From Symbiodinium natans (Eukaryota; Sar; Dinophyceae; Suessiales; Symbiodiniaceae), in NCBI GenBank assembly GCA_905221605.1, contig CAJNDS010000891.1, positions 475,422 through 539,421 on the forward strand: a stretch of 64,000 nt of DNA. The letters run 5' to 3'. The notes under the pieces are model-generated. The model made no database searches, was not told where the DNA came from, and saw only the letters and a program-made list of their open reading frames with translations. Position numbers and translations under genes: made by a program. This document shows, piece by piece, positions 20,399 to 30,547 of the stretch (positions are counted from its first letter, which is position 1; every line of letters starts with the position of its first letter).

Positions 20399-23300
20399 CT
20401 GGAGGCGGCACATGAAGGTGTGGGGGGAGTCGGGGGGGGAAGACCCAAGGCGCCTAAACCCCTGAAACCTCCAAAATCCCAAAAATCCCCCAAAACCGCC
20501 CAGGTCCAAAGCCCTAAAACCCTCAAACCCGCACTACTTGGAGGTTCATGGTACTTATCAACCAATTATAACTGTACTTATAACCCACTTATAAGCGCCT
20601 TGTGTGCCCTAATATGGTTTTAAGCACAGTTTTCAGTACTACAGATATGTAATTGGTGAATAAGTACCATGAACCTCCAAGTAGTGCCTGAGCCCTGCAA
20701 ACTCGTCAGCACTAAACCGTTGACCCGTGCCCTGGTCCTCAAGCTGCCGGTGGACGTCTTCCACCTCAGCCTGACCATGTAGGGGGGTGAGGGGTTAGGG
20801 TTTAGGATTCAGGGTTACGCACCAGGCACAAGGATATGACTCGACTTATCTTGTCATAGTTCTCTGAACCAGGATATCAAAAACAGAATGCCAGGGCCTG
20901 TGCTGTCACAGGGGCCGCAAGGTACAGGGACCTAAATCTGGAGAGTTGACTGTTTCGGGCTTAGAGGTTTAGGAGTTCGGCCAAGCTCTCTAGTCGCTCA
21001 AAACGGAACCCTGGCCAATTCAAACCGTAACCTTGCATGCGCCGGCGACTTTCTGTTTGGGCCCTTTCCCGAGACCTGGTCAAAGAATATTATAAGTTCC
21101 CAGATCTTCCAAAACCACTTAATTGAGGAATGTAGCCTGATGTATACTGAGGATCCTTATAATGGATTAGGGTATATTCCTTAATTAAGGGGTTTTGGAA
21201 GATCTGGGTTGAAGTAGAAGTGGTGCTGGCGTATACTGGGTGGAGGGATGTCTGATGCGAACTGTACTACGGGCAAAACGAAAAAAACGCATCCCTCACG
21301 CGTACCCGACATGTGAATGTAATGCTCCGCGTTGTAGCAGAAACTGACCATCATATGGATTAGGGTTTAGAGAGGGTTTAGGGTTTAGGGTTTAGGGTCG
21401 AGGATCCGGCTGGCCTTGCTCAGCCATTCTTTCAGCGATGCCGGGTCCTCCTTGATGCTTCCGCAGCGGAAGAGGAGAAAGCGGCGTAGAACCTCCGGCA
21501 AGCTCGGGACACCCTAAACCCTAAGCCCAGAACCCTAAACCCTGAACCCGTTGAACCCACTTGAAGGTTCATGGTACTTAGTAACCAATTATAACTGTAC
21601 TTATAAGCCCCTTAAGTGCCCCAATATAGTTATAATTGGGGTTATAAGTACCGTTATAGCTGGTTACTAAGTACCATGAACCTCCAAGCAGAACCCTAAA
21701 CCCTGAACCAACCCTAAACACTAACGCAGTCCACCTCCACACCCACAGCATCCGAAAGCCCAGAGCACCCCCCGTTCTACCCGCAACAAAAAAAACCTGC
21801 CCACCCCAGACCCTACCTGTAGCGCAAACCCCCTCAAGCAACCTTTCAGGGTTTAGGGCTAAGCGTCCTAAGGAGTTGTGAACCCTTGTCTTCGCATCCA
21901 ACCTTCCAACCTGCATGCCCCTGAGCCCCTGAGATCACATTATCCTAAGGTCTTTCCACTCCAAGACCTACAGATCCACAAGCCCCACTTCCTGAAGCCC
22001 TAATCCTGAGGTAGGCCCTTCAAGCCCTCGAACCCGGTTCAACCCAGATAAGGGGAACATCTTAAGCGCATACCCGGAACCCCTGAAGCCCCCCACAACC
22101 CTGAAGATGAAGGCTCCAGGGCCTTTGGCACCTCGTTGATGGCTTCGGCGAACTCCTGCTGCCCGCCCATGAGAACTTTAACGGTAGGCACCAATACTTA
22201 CAGTTTGTAGGTGATGACTACCAAAGCAAGCCATTGACCAAAAACAGGGGCCTAGCGATTCTTGACGAAGGCCATAATGTGTATGTATATATATATATAT
22301 ATGCGCAAGCACTCACGCACCCCCTCCTCCCCCCCAGTTGTTCATGGTTGGTTTAGAGTTTAGGCTTTGGGTTCCCCCCCCCCCCCCCCCTTCCCCCCGG
22401 GTGGTTCATGGTCTGTGGTTCATGGTGGGCTTCGGGTGAAGGATAAAGGTTTAAGGTTTTCACTCTGCCCCCCGTGGTTCATGGTGGGTTTACCCTCCTC
22501 CCTGCGGTTCGTGGCGTGTTAAGGGTCAGGGTCGGGGTTTATGGTTGGGGGGACAAGGGGGGGGGGGGGGGTCAGAAACGCAGAGCGCGGACACACAGAA
22601 GGTCGAATACGGGTTTAGTGGCTTAAGAGATCAGGCTGCTTGGGTTTCGGGGGACAACGAGGGTTTGGGGCCTTTAGGGGTTGTGGTTTTGCATCCCGAG
22701 ACCCGAAACCCCCGACCCTGAAACCACCGAAGCTTAATGGGTATTTAGGGTTTCTAGTGCTCAGGGTTTATGCCCTGACCCTTAAACCCAAATACCCCAA
22801 AACATGAAAAGCTTGAACTTCCTAGCTCCTTTATACAAGAGATCCGGCAGTAAGCCAGTATTGCCCCCGGCACGCCTGCTTCCGTACATTGAGATTGGTG
22901 ATGCTCTGCGTATGGCGAACATCGAACTCTTGGGCTTCAGAGGTTGGGGTGCCTGAACCTTGAACCCGAAAACCCGGCAACGAAGCCTCAACCCACTGAA
23001 GCTGCCCGTTGCCCAGTGAGTTGTTCAGGCTCCTTCAGCAGTTCCATCTTCTGTTTGAACTTTTTCTCAGCAGCCTGCATGGCCTCTGCACGGAACCCGC
23101 CCTTGAGCAACAAGTTTGGCATGTTCCACTTTATGCTACTAGTCCTTCAATAGGGATTATAATAGGGGTGTACTATAATCCATATTAAGGATTGTCACTG
23201 TAAGGGGGAACATCCCAACATAACATTCAAATTGCTGAAGCAGGAGTCCGTTTGACGGTGTTCTGAAGCACGAGTCTGCTTGACGGTGTTCAGTGTCGAG

Positions 23301-26219
23301 CCATTGTTGAAGATCTTGAGCCTGTGATCAGTGATCCTACGCTCTACCGCTGATGCTAGTGGAGTTGTTGTCTTTGTTGATGGTCATCATACACAAAGCT
23401 CTTCATCACATAATCCCTGTAACCCGTCCATCCAGTCACTCACAGACGCGAAGGTATGAGTGGCATGTTCAACGCTGAACCCCTAGGTCCCGTGCAAACT
23501 CTAAGGCGAAAATCTCTACGAGAGCAAATCCCTCAGCGCTTTTAACCCTACGTCCTACGAGTATTGCGCAGCCCCTATAACATTCTGAGCCAAACACGCT
23601 AACCAAAAAACAAGTAGTACACCTAAACTGCTATGCTTACCCCCCCCCCCCCCCGCCCACCCCGGTTCCCCCAAGCCCTCGACGTCCAAAATGCCCAACT
23701 ACCTGCCTTGGCGTCTGTGCGGCAAAGCCTGGCTAGGGCATCTGCCATCGTGGCCTTGATATGAACGGATTCTAGGACTTGGGGAAGAATCCCCCACGCT
23801 TCGGGAAGCAACCCCATGCGAAGCACGGGTAGGTCGAGCTTGTGCATGGTGTATAGACTGGAGTGCATAGGGTTGACGAAATTTGCGGACGGCGCCAATG
23901 AGGCCCCCGGCGAGGTCATTCAGCTGCTTGCAGCTCGGGGCCTACAGGTAGGGCATGTAGACACGTCTGCGCTAAACCCTGACAGAACATCTGAGCCTCA
24001 GAACCCTTGGCCCTCAAGCCCAAGAGCACAGCAAAGCCCCATAAGCCCTGTAAGCCCGGCACCCTAAACCCTGAACTCCATCAGCCTCACATTCTGGGTT
24101 GTGAGAGTTGCCCTTGTGCTTCGGCTTTGAGGTCCAATTTAGGGTTTAGAGTTTAGGGTTTAGGGTTTAGAGTTTAGGGTTTAGGCTTTAGAGTTTAGGG
24201 CTATAGGCGTAGGGTTTAGAGTTTAGGGTCGAGGGTTTAGGGTTTCGCCGCAAGCCTCCTCTGGGTCGGCAGGCGGGCCTTTGGTTATTCAGCATCCGAA
24301 GCTCAGGGGTGCGAAGAGAGGCTTCGGGTATATTCACTCACCTTCCTCACGATCCTGTAGGGCCTTCGGAGTTTAAGTTTCTGAGCGAAGGCCTGTGATG
24401 ATGAATGCACAGGCGCTCGAGGAGCTTTCTCGGGAGACGGTATAACCATCCCTCAGACCTCAGCACTTAGGACTAATTAAAGGGTTTCAGGGCCCAGCGC
24501 CGGCAACAGAAGAATCAATACTCACGCCCCCACCTCCTGGTCGAGCTTGATTGCATCGGAGACCAGGGTTGTCTTCAAAGTCTGCGCTGTGGCATTGGTG
24601 GCGAATTCCTGGCAGCCGCACTGATGCACACCCCGCCGCTTCTTACCGATTTGCTGGCCGTGCGGACACGTTCCGCAGCTTGTACAGAAGGTCCCGGCTT
24701 GGGCCGTATACTCGCCGCAGAAGTTGCATCTGGCGTTGGGAGTGCCGCTGAAATGGCCGCACCTTCTGGCCTGGGCCTGGTTGCGCATGTAGCCGCAGGA
24801 GCACCTGTCGCATTTCATGCACAGGTTTCCGACATAGTCCAGGTGACAGAACCGGCATCGGTTCCTCTGCTTCTGCAAGTCGCTCATAAGTTTCACCGCC
24901 AGGTCTTTTTGCTGCGCGAATTCTGGCGGCACCAGTCCACCAAGCCACTTGGTGTCCCAAAACTGGGACAGAAAATTGCTGAAGGTTGCCAGATTGGCCC
25001 GGAACTCCTGGCAAAGTCCCTCCGGGCCGACCTTTACCAGCTGCAGGTGGTTCCTGTCGAACTGCTTCGTGCTTTCGGCCAGCAGCACTGTCAGCTGGCG
25101 CGAAGCCTCCCGAGCAATCTCCTGCATACGATGAGGCTCATTCATTGTCTTACTGGTTCCGCTTATGAAGGCACTGAAATGAGCGAGCTAAAGGGACCTT
25201 GTATCCACCTACATAACCCCTTCTAAGGGATTTTGCAGGGACCCAACTTCCCCAATTCCCTCTTCAGAGTTGAGAGTCTCCTGGTTGCGATGGAGCTCAT
25301 TGTCGCTCAGGGTGGTGAGACCCAGGCGCGAGAAGCTTTCGTTGTGTTCAACCATGGCATTGACGATGGACTTCAGCCAAGACCTTCGTTGTAGCGCCGA
25401 GGTGTCTTGTCGTGGTTCGGGTGCCCCTCCCCCCCCCCCTAAAAAGCATTCGGAGTTCTATCCAAAACTCAACCCTGACGATTTCCTGAGGTACAGGGTG
25501 ACTCGCAAGGTTACTCTTTGAGAGCTTAGGGAGAGATGTTTCTCTCAGATCCTGAGCAGCGCGGCCGGCATCTTTAATGCCAGGCGGTCGGCTTACTCAA
25601 GGCTTGAATGTAGGTTCGGGATCTAGCTATGGATGAGTCAGGGACGTGTGACATCTATGATTTAAGGTTCAAGGTTTGGGGTGCTGGAACAAAACATCGT
25701 GCTCTCCATGCCTAGAACCCTAAACCCTGTTTTCTGCAGCAAGGAGACGTCGTGGCCTTCAGCTGCTCTGCCGTGACGTCTGGAGCCGGATCCCTGGCCA
25801 GCTCCTCAGGAACCCTCGAGGGGTTCAGGTTTAGGGTTTAGGATTTAGGGTTTAGGGTTTAGGGTTTAGGGTTCCCCAGGGTCCATGTACCTCAACGCTG
25901 TATACTTGGGCCCCAAAGACGGCAAAAAGGAAGCACATACTTTAAAACCACAATTGGACTCATGCCGGAACCGACAAGGGATGGGACACTCTAAAGTCTC
26001 AACCCCATCAAACAAATCACAAGTCCACAATCAAACGCCCCAAAACCCCTTACCTCCCCCCAAAAATGACGAGAATGACGAGAATATCCGCCCCTCCAAT
26101 AAACAAAGCAACGCACCCACACCGAAACCCTAAACCATAAACCCTGCGCTCCCGTGCCTTGAACATGGCCTGCCGGATGTTCTCAAAGGCGGCCGACACT
26201 GGCTGCAGCAACTCCGGAC
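20375..26219 (-). CDS. copy C1 of the tandemly duplicated zinc-ribbon/coiled-coil gene
   Basis: Minus-strand exons, 5' to 3': 26219-26158, 25383-25281, 25121-24528, 24392-24342, 23941-23894, 23754-23707, 23083-23033, 22155-22123, 21492-about 21388, 20770-20738 and 20398-20375. From 25281 on, every junction is in phase 0 and every acceptor is AG before G. Exon order and peptides match copy C2. The central 594-nt exon carries what C2 spreads over four exons plus about 40 additional residues. The protein has helical N-terminal segments, two CxxC modules, then short Glu/Lys-rich helices. I do not recognise the family. Start codon and terminus were not located; further exons may exist on both sides. 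Confidence 0.75.
20531..20687. mobile_element. inverted-repeat element, family B, with long arms
   Basis: The arms begin GCACTACTTGGAGGTTCATG and end CATGAACCTCCAAGTAGTGC, a perfect inverted repeat of at least 20 bases that continues inward to 'gtacttat'. The loop includes 'aactgtacttataa'. It lies in the C1 intron between microexons 20770 and 20398. Confidence 0.9.
20738..20770 (-). CDS. C1 microexon AEVEDVHRQLE
   Basis: 33 nt after TGGTCAG|G; paralogue of 4468-4500. The frame stays open beyond it (DQGTGQRFSADEFAGLRHY) up to the family B element, so the true donor could be further downstream. Confidence 0.6.
21099..21208. mobile_element. inverted-repeat element, family A, best copy
   Basis: The ends CCCAGATCTTCCAAAACC and GGTTTTGGAAGATCTGGG form a near-perfect inverted repeat, with 'ttaattaagg' in the right arm and a central 'aggatccttataatggatta'. 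Confidence 0.9.
21388..21492 (-). CDS. C1 exon VLRRFLLFRCGSIKED...
   Basis: After CCGGAG|G the frame reads VLRRFLLFRCGSIKEDPASL and KEWLSKASRILD, then meets CCCTAAA repeats. C2 keeps only the first seven residues at this site. Confidence 0.65.
21560..21688. mobile_element. inverted-repeat element, family B
   Basis: The ends CTTGAAGGTTCATGGTACTT and AAGTACCATGAACCTCCAAG match the copy at 20531, with the same 'aactgtacttataagccc' interior. Confidence 0.9.
22123..22155 (-). CDS. C1 microexon EFAEAINEVPK
   Basis: 33 nt between CAGCAG|G and |GCC; paralogue of 5500-5532 with one residue changed. Confidence 0.65.
22200..22980. other. C1 intron with AT and poly-C/G tracts
   Basis: It contains an AT dinucleotide run near 22280, long C and G runs at 22375 and 22556, and repeats of 'gtggttcatggt'. 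No exon was found. Confidence 0.6.
23033..23083 (-). CDS. C1 exon AMQAAEKKFKQKMELLK
   Basis: A 51-nt phase-0 exon after GCAGAG|G and before GA; paralogue of 6211-6261, identical in length. The Lys/Glu-rich amphipathic pattern suggests a helix. Confidence 0.7.
23115..23219. mobile_element. inverted-repeat element, family C
   Basis: The ends TTTGGCATGTTCC and GGAACATCCCAA flank 'agtccttcaatagggattat' and 'attgtcactgtaaggg'. It sits a few tens of bases upstream (minus strand) of the exon at 23083, inside the intron. Confidence 0.8.
23707..23754 (-). CDS. C1 exon ATMADALARLCRTDAK
   Basis: 48 nt, phase 0, after ATCAAG|G and before |GCAGG. It aligns with C2 6917-6959 (MAELLAAACREDAE). Confidence 0.65.
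23894..23941 (-). CDS. C1 exon APSCKQLNDLAGGLIG
   Basis: It begins after TGTAG|G in phase 0. I place the donor at GCCG, because the next exon starts GCCA and phase 0 is preserved. It aligns with C2 8030-8071. Confidence 0.6.
24342..24392 (-). CDS. C1 exon AFAQKLKLRRPYRIVRK
   Basis: 51 nt between ATCACAG|G and the canonical donor GTGAGT, phase 0 on both sides. The peptide is strongly basic. No C2 counterpart was found. Confidence 0.55.
24528..25121 (-). CDS. C1 central exon with two zinc-ribbon-like modules
   Basis: A 198-codon phase-0 exon from EIAREASRQLTVLLAES to AIKLDQEVG. Residues 1-60 are helical; about 65-80 read FWDTKWLGGLVPPEFAQQ. The Cys-rich part has CRFCHLDYVGNLCMKCDRCSCGY, then a linker with RRCGHFSG, then CNFCGEYTAQ..TFCTSCGTCPHG. 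Each module pairs CxxC with CxxCxxC, a typical tetrahedral zinc-site spacing. The C-terminal part reads GVHQCGCQEFATNATAQTLK. It is the longest well-supported exon in the window. C2 encodes the same region in four exons. The preceding intron is GA-AG. Confidence 0.8.
25122..25280 (-). other. C1 intron (GA-AG), first four bases repeated at next exon
   Basis: 159 nt, joining HRNQ to EIAREAS in phase 0. The intron starts GAGA and the downstream exon also starts GAGA. C2 has an intron at the same position (10830-11540), so it predates the duplication. No TTTAGGG units were seen in it. Confidence 0.75.
25281..25383 (-). CDS. C1 exon SWLKSIVNAMVEHNESFSR...
   Basis: 103 nt after CGAAG|G. It reads SWLKSIVNAMVEHNESFSRL then GLTTLSDNELHRNQ. 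C2 divides the same peptide between 12999-13055 and 11541-11586. Confidence 0.8.
26158..26219 (-). CDS. C1 exon PELLQPVSAAFENIRQAMFK
   Basis: 62 nt after CTTTAG|G and before |GCACG. It aligns with C2 13934-14029 over PELL-x-P-x-S-x-x-FE. Its phase (1 to 0) does not join directly to 25383, so an exon may be missing. Confidence 0.6.
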
Positions 26220-26270
26220 CTAAAGCGAAGTAAGGGGTAAGGGGTATAAAGGTTAAGGGCTTCGGGTTCA

Positions 26271-26354
26271 AGGGTTTAGGGTTTAGGGTTTAGGGTTTAG
26301 GGTTTAGGGTTTAGGGTTTAGGGTTTAGGGTTTAGGGTTTAGGGTTTAGGGTTT
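26271..26354. repeat. TTTAGGG array
   Basis: About 12 perfect TTTAGGG units directly upstream of the first recognised C1 exon. Confidence 0.95.
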
Positions 26355-26517
26355 TGGGTCGCTTAAGGGCTCAAGGTGCTCCCAGTAGGGGCTTCGGGGG
26401 TTCCGAGTATTTTGGTAGGGCAGCACACATCAAACCCCATGCCTTCAACATACAATTGAAGCTCGCGTCCTGAGTCCGATTGAATCCTGAACCCTAAAAC
26501 CCCTAAACCTAAACCCG

Positions 26518-26625
26518 ATATGGTGAGTTCTCTACATTCGGGTCCATTTTGGGAACCCTCAAGATTAGGGGCCTCCTGATAATAGTAACCCCAAAAAGGA
26601 CCTAATTCAGAGAACTCACCATATG
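26518..26625. mobile_element. inverted-repeat element, family J
   Basis: A perfect 16-base terminal inverted repeat, ATATGGTGAGTTCTCT...AGAGAACTCACCATAT, encloses 'gggtccattttgggaaccct'. Each arm carries GTGAGT, a canonical donor sequence, so it could donate a 5' splice site in either orientation. Related end sequences occur at 38126-38210. Confidence 0.85.
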
Positions 26626-26751
26626 AAAGGGTTGAGGGTTTAGGGTTTACAGACTTCAACACATAGCCACACGACAACCAAGATGAGAGGTCGCACTCAC
26701 ACACGCAGAGCCCAGGGCTAACGGAACTGTCCCTTTGAGTATGCTCCCTTC

Positions 26752-26898
26752 CTAGATCTTCCAAAACCCCTGAATTAAGGAATATACCTTAATTCATGAT
26801 GAGAATCCTTAGTATAAATTAGGGCGTATTCCCAAATATGAGAATCCTTAGTATAAATTAGGGCGTATTCCTTAATTAAGGGGCTTTGGAAGATCTGG
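26752..26898. mobile_element. inverted-repeat element, family A, with internal direct duplication
   Basis: The ends CTAGATCTTCCAAAACCCC and GGGCTTTGGAAGATCTGG flank two tandem copies of 'atgagaatccttagtataaa' continuing to 'gggcgtattcc', so this copy is longer than the others. Confidence 0.85.
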
Positions 26899-26899
26899 T

Positions 26900-29800
26900 T
26901 TACCTTCGTCAGAGGGGTTCTGGAGTATGGGCCCTTGGCTCCTCTCTCTGTATGGAAAAACAACAAACCATGCTAAGGCGACGTAGGCTCTAAACCCGAT
27001 ACCCTAAACTCCCCAATAGAGGTGCCTGAATACTTAGAGGGCCTTAACGAATAGAATAGGGTTTTGGGGGTGAATATAGTATAGTGACAAAGGGACCACA
27101 AGGGAAAGCCATTAGAACATATTCCAACCCCTATATTTAACCCAACACCCTGGCCAAGGAGCTATCGCCCAATGCCGCACCGGTCGATGGCATGGTTGTC
27201 CTCGGTGCCGTTTTGTTGCGGAGCTTCGGTTGGGATCTACGACTAGGGTGGCCCCCTAAAACCCTCTGAACAAAATTATTCCTGAACATGACCCTCTTAA
27301 ACCCAATAAGGGGAAATATAAAATGTTTTCAAGGGCTAAATAGATGAAGTTGGGGAAAAAGTTTGGGGCCAGTTGAGGGTTTAGGGTTGACAAGAAGCAG
27401 CCCTCACCCTCGACACCCTGGTGCTAGCGTCTAATTCAGCAAGGCCATGCTACATCGATCTGGCTACATGTCCGTGCGATACTAACTAAACAGCAACACC
27501 CCATGCGCTTCAGAAAAAGATGTACCAACCAGGTAGGCAGCGACGGAGGTGACTGACGTGATGACTTCGATCGAGGGGGGGAGCACGACGTCGATCGAGA
27601 GGAGGACCGCGACAGCGCACGACGGAGTCCACGAGCCATATGTTCGTCGTGCTCGTTGCAGACAATGCTCGGCAAGACAAGACGCGACAGCGACACATGT
27701 CATAACACTCTCGGCAAGCATCATTGAACCCGAAGCCCGCAGAAAAAAAAAAACTCTACCTTGAACCCTGAACCCTATAAACCCTAAAACCCGAAACCCT
27801 GTAAACCCCAAACCCTAAACCCTAACCTGAGGATATTCAGAATACATAAGAGAACATCATCTTCAACCCCAAGACCCCAAAGCCTCAGCCATGGCTTTGT
27901 TGGTGAAGTTTAGGGTTTAGGGTTTAGGGTTTAGGGTTTGGGGTTTAGGGTTTAGGGGCTTAGGTTTTGGGGGTTTAGGGTTTTAGGGCATCGTAGCTGC
28001 CCGAAGACTTTGCTCGGATCGAAACCCTGCATTCCTACCGCGCAGAGGCTTATAGCTCCAGGGTTTAGGGCTTAGGGTTTTGGGGTTCAGAGTTTGAGAG
28101 TTTAGGGACGCCCCAAGCCCTGTAGAAAAGCCCGGGCTTTGAAGGCGGGGCTGTCTGAGTGCAGCCCGGCATCATCACGCGGCTGGTCTTCACAGACTCT
28201 CAGGTCTACGTCTGATCAGGCCGGCTGCTTGAGCCCACCAACTGGCCAGCTGCCTCTATTATGATCCCTGTTGGGGTACTTGCCCTAAACCCTAAACCCT
28301 AAACCCTATTCAACCTATTTAAACGCTAGACCCAAAACCCTAAGCCTTGAGATTCGAGGGCCCAGATAACACAAAAACCCGAAGGCCTCAGTTCAGGGAG
28401 CTCACATCGAGGCTAATGAAGTTCCTACGGCTACCGGCGGCTCTTGACTGGAATCTGAGTTTAGAAGCTTGGGCTTAGGGTTTAGGGTTTAGGGTTTAGG
28501 GTTTAGGGTTTTCGGGTTTAAGGGTTTCGGGCTCTCCGAACAGCCCCGAAGAAAAATGCAATCTGCTTGCTTCTGGCCAGCCTGGTGGCGCTCCCCACGC
28601 CCAGATCTTTCGTGCTGGACCATCCCAAGAGCTCCCTGTAGAGTTACCCCTGAAGTCCCCTACCCCCTACCCCCTACCCCCCCACCCCCTACAGTACCTA
28701 CGGGATACTTAAACCAACAAGACATATTTAGAAAGACTCGAGGATTGAACGCAAGCTTGTCACCAAAAATGTGGCCCCTCAGAAGACCCAAATTTGGAGA
28801 ACTGGTCCTCCTCCCCACCACCCCCCCGCCCCCACGGTAAAGCTCAGGTTAAGGACTCAGAGTTTAGGGTTTGAGGTGGGTTGAGGTTCGAGGCTGTAGA
28901 CTGTAGGCATCTTGAGGAAAGTTCGGGCCCCCGCGAAACGAAAGAGCAAGCCGCAGAATGGGCTGGGGGGGGGGGGGGTGGGGACCTCAACAGCGCTGCA
29001 ATCCTCTGGCCATCCGGAGGGGCAAGTCCTCGGCGGGTTTAAGGTCTTCGAGCTTAGGACAAAAAGCGAAAAAGATGCTAAACTCTGACATCCTGAACCC
29101 TAGACCTCACGGTAGCCTAGAGGGGAGAGGCCTCCCAGATGTAGAGCTACAAGGGGGCTATGGGTTGAGGGTTTAGGGTACGTTAGCATGAAAGATGACT
29201 TCGGCACCCATGGCCGAACCACTTGGCTTGGGGCTTAGCCTTTCCTAATTCTTAAGCTCTACAAACCCTAACCGCTAAACTCTGCACTCTATAAACCGTT
29301 AAGAAACCCCCTACACTCTATAAACCCTAAACCCTTTAAACTCTATAGATCCTAAGCCCTAAACTCTACATAAATCCTGAGCCCTAAACTCTGAACCCTA
29401 CATACCCTGAGCTCTACAGGCCCTGACATCCCAAACCGCTGAAGCCAAGCAGGGGTGATCAACAAACATCCAGGAACACTTGGCTGCACTCAGAAGGATA
29501 GCTATAAATTAAATGTTTAGCTGCCTTCTTAAGAAACCCAATAAACCCAAAAAGGCTAAGGATCTAAAGTTACAGTAAAGCACCCCAAAGAACAATGCCC
29601 TGCGACATCGGACTGGCACAGTGTCATCTAGACCCAAGCGGAACCAAGGAATAGCTAAGGAATTGTGGTTTACAGGGGCTTAGAAGGGACCCTAAACCCC
29701 CCCAAAAGGGGTGCCTTTGCACCTAAGACATGAAAATAGGTCTGAAACCCCTGAGATGCCTAAACATGAACACCCTCAACCCCCAAAAGCCTCCAAACCA

Positions 29801-30540
29801 CCCCCAACAGGTCTATTCACCCACACCCTGAAGACTCTCTGCGCCTCAAAAAGAACGCCTGTAACCCCCAAGTCCCAAAGCCCGAAAGCCAAACAACCCG
29901 AAGCCCTCTAAGCAACCCCCAAACAACCTCCGAGCAATCCTCCAAAGCAACCCTCAGCAACCCCTTAAACAACCTAACAGCCCCAAAATCCTAAACGATT
30001 GAACAAAACTCACTCCAATAAAAAGAAACAAACTTGTCTGGCCGAGTCCGGCACACCGACCGGGTTCGCATCCCAGGCCCACAGGCCGAGCTACCTGGGG
30101 ACTTCGGGTTTGTGGGCTTTCAAGGGACCATGGGGGCTCTATAAAGAATAAGACGAAGGGTCCCTTTGTAGGGGTCCCTCCTTATAGCCCTATAGTTTGT
30201 AAGACCCCTAAAGCCCTAAACCCTAGCAAGGGACGTGTTTGTTCTGTTGTGGGTTTTGGGCTAGCGAATCCCAGAACCCGACATCCTAAGCCCGAAGCCC
30301 TGCGCCAAAAGAGAGCCTAAGAAATCCCCAGAATGGAGTATATATCTCAACTACACCATAGAGTAACCTGGGAATACAAAGGATGCCCTGTTTGGTTTCA
30401 AGGGGCTTGCACGGGAACCTTAACCAGAAAAGGGAATCAGGGCCTACTCTGGGTCCTAGCCCCAAGCCCTAAGCCCTAAGCCCTAAACCCTAAACCCTAA
30501 GCCCTTCACAAAAAGGGAATCAGGGCCAATAAATCTCTGC
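26900..30540. other. region between C1 and the TSP1 gene, no firm exon
   Basis: Mostly diverged TTTAGGG sequence, with unique blocks. At 27436-27696 the minus strand is Arg/Ser-rich (ALSRSSSRSTSCSPPRS), but a hydrophobic overlapping frame is equally open, so neither is called. 28600-28690 has a 'ccccctac' repeat. 29230-29420 holds degenerate 'aaaccctataaaccct' units. 27880-27910 and 28190-28260 are GC-rich and might hide short exons. Confidence 0.45.
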
Positions 30541-30547
30541 CAAAAGG

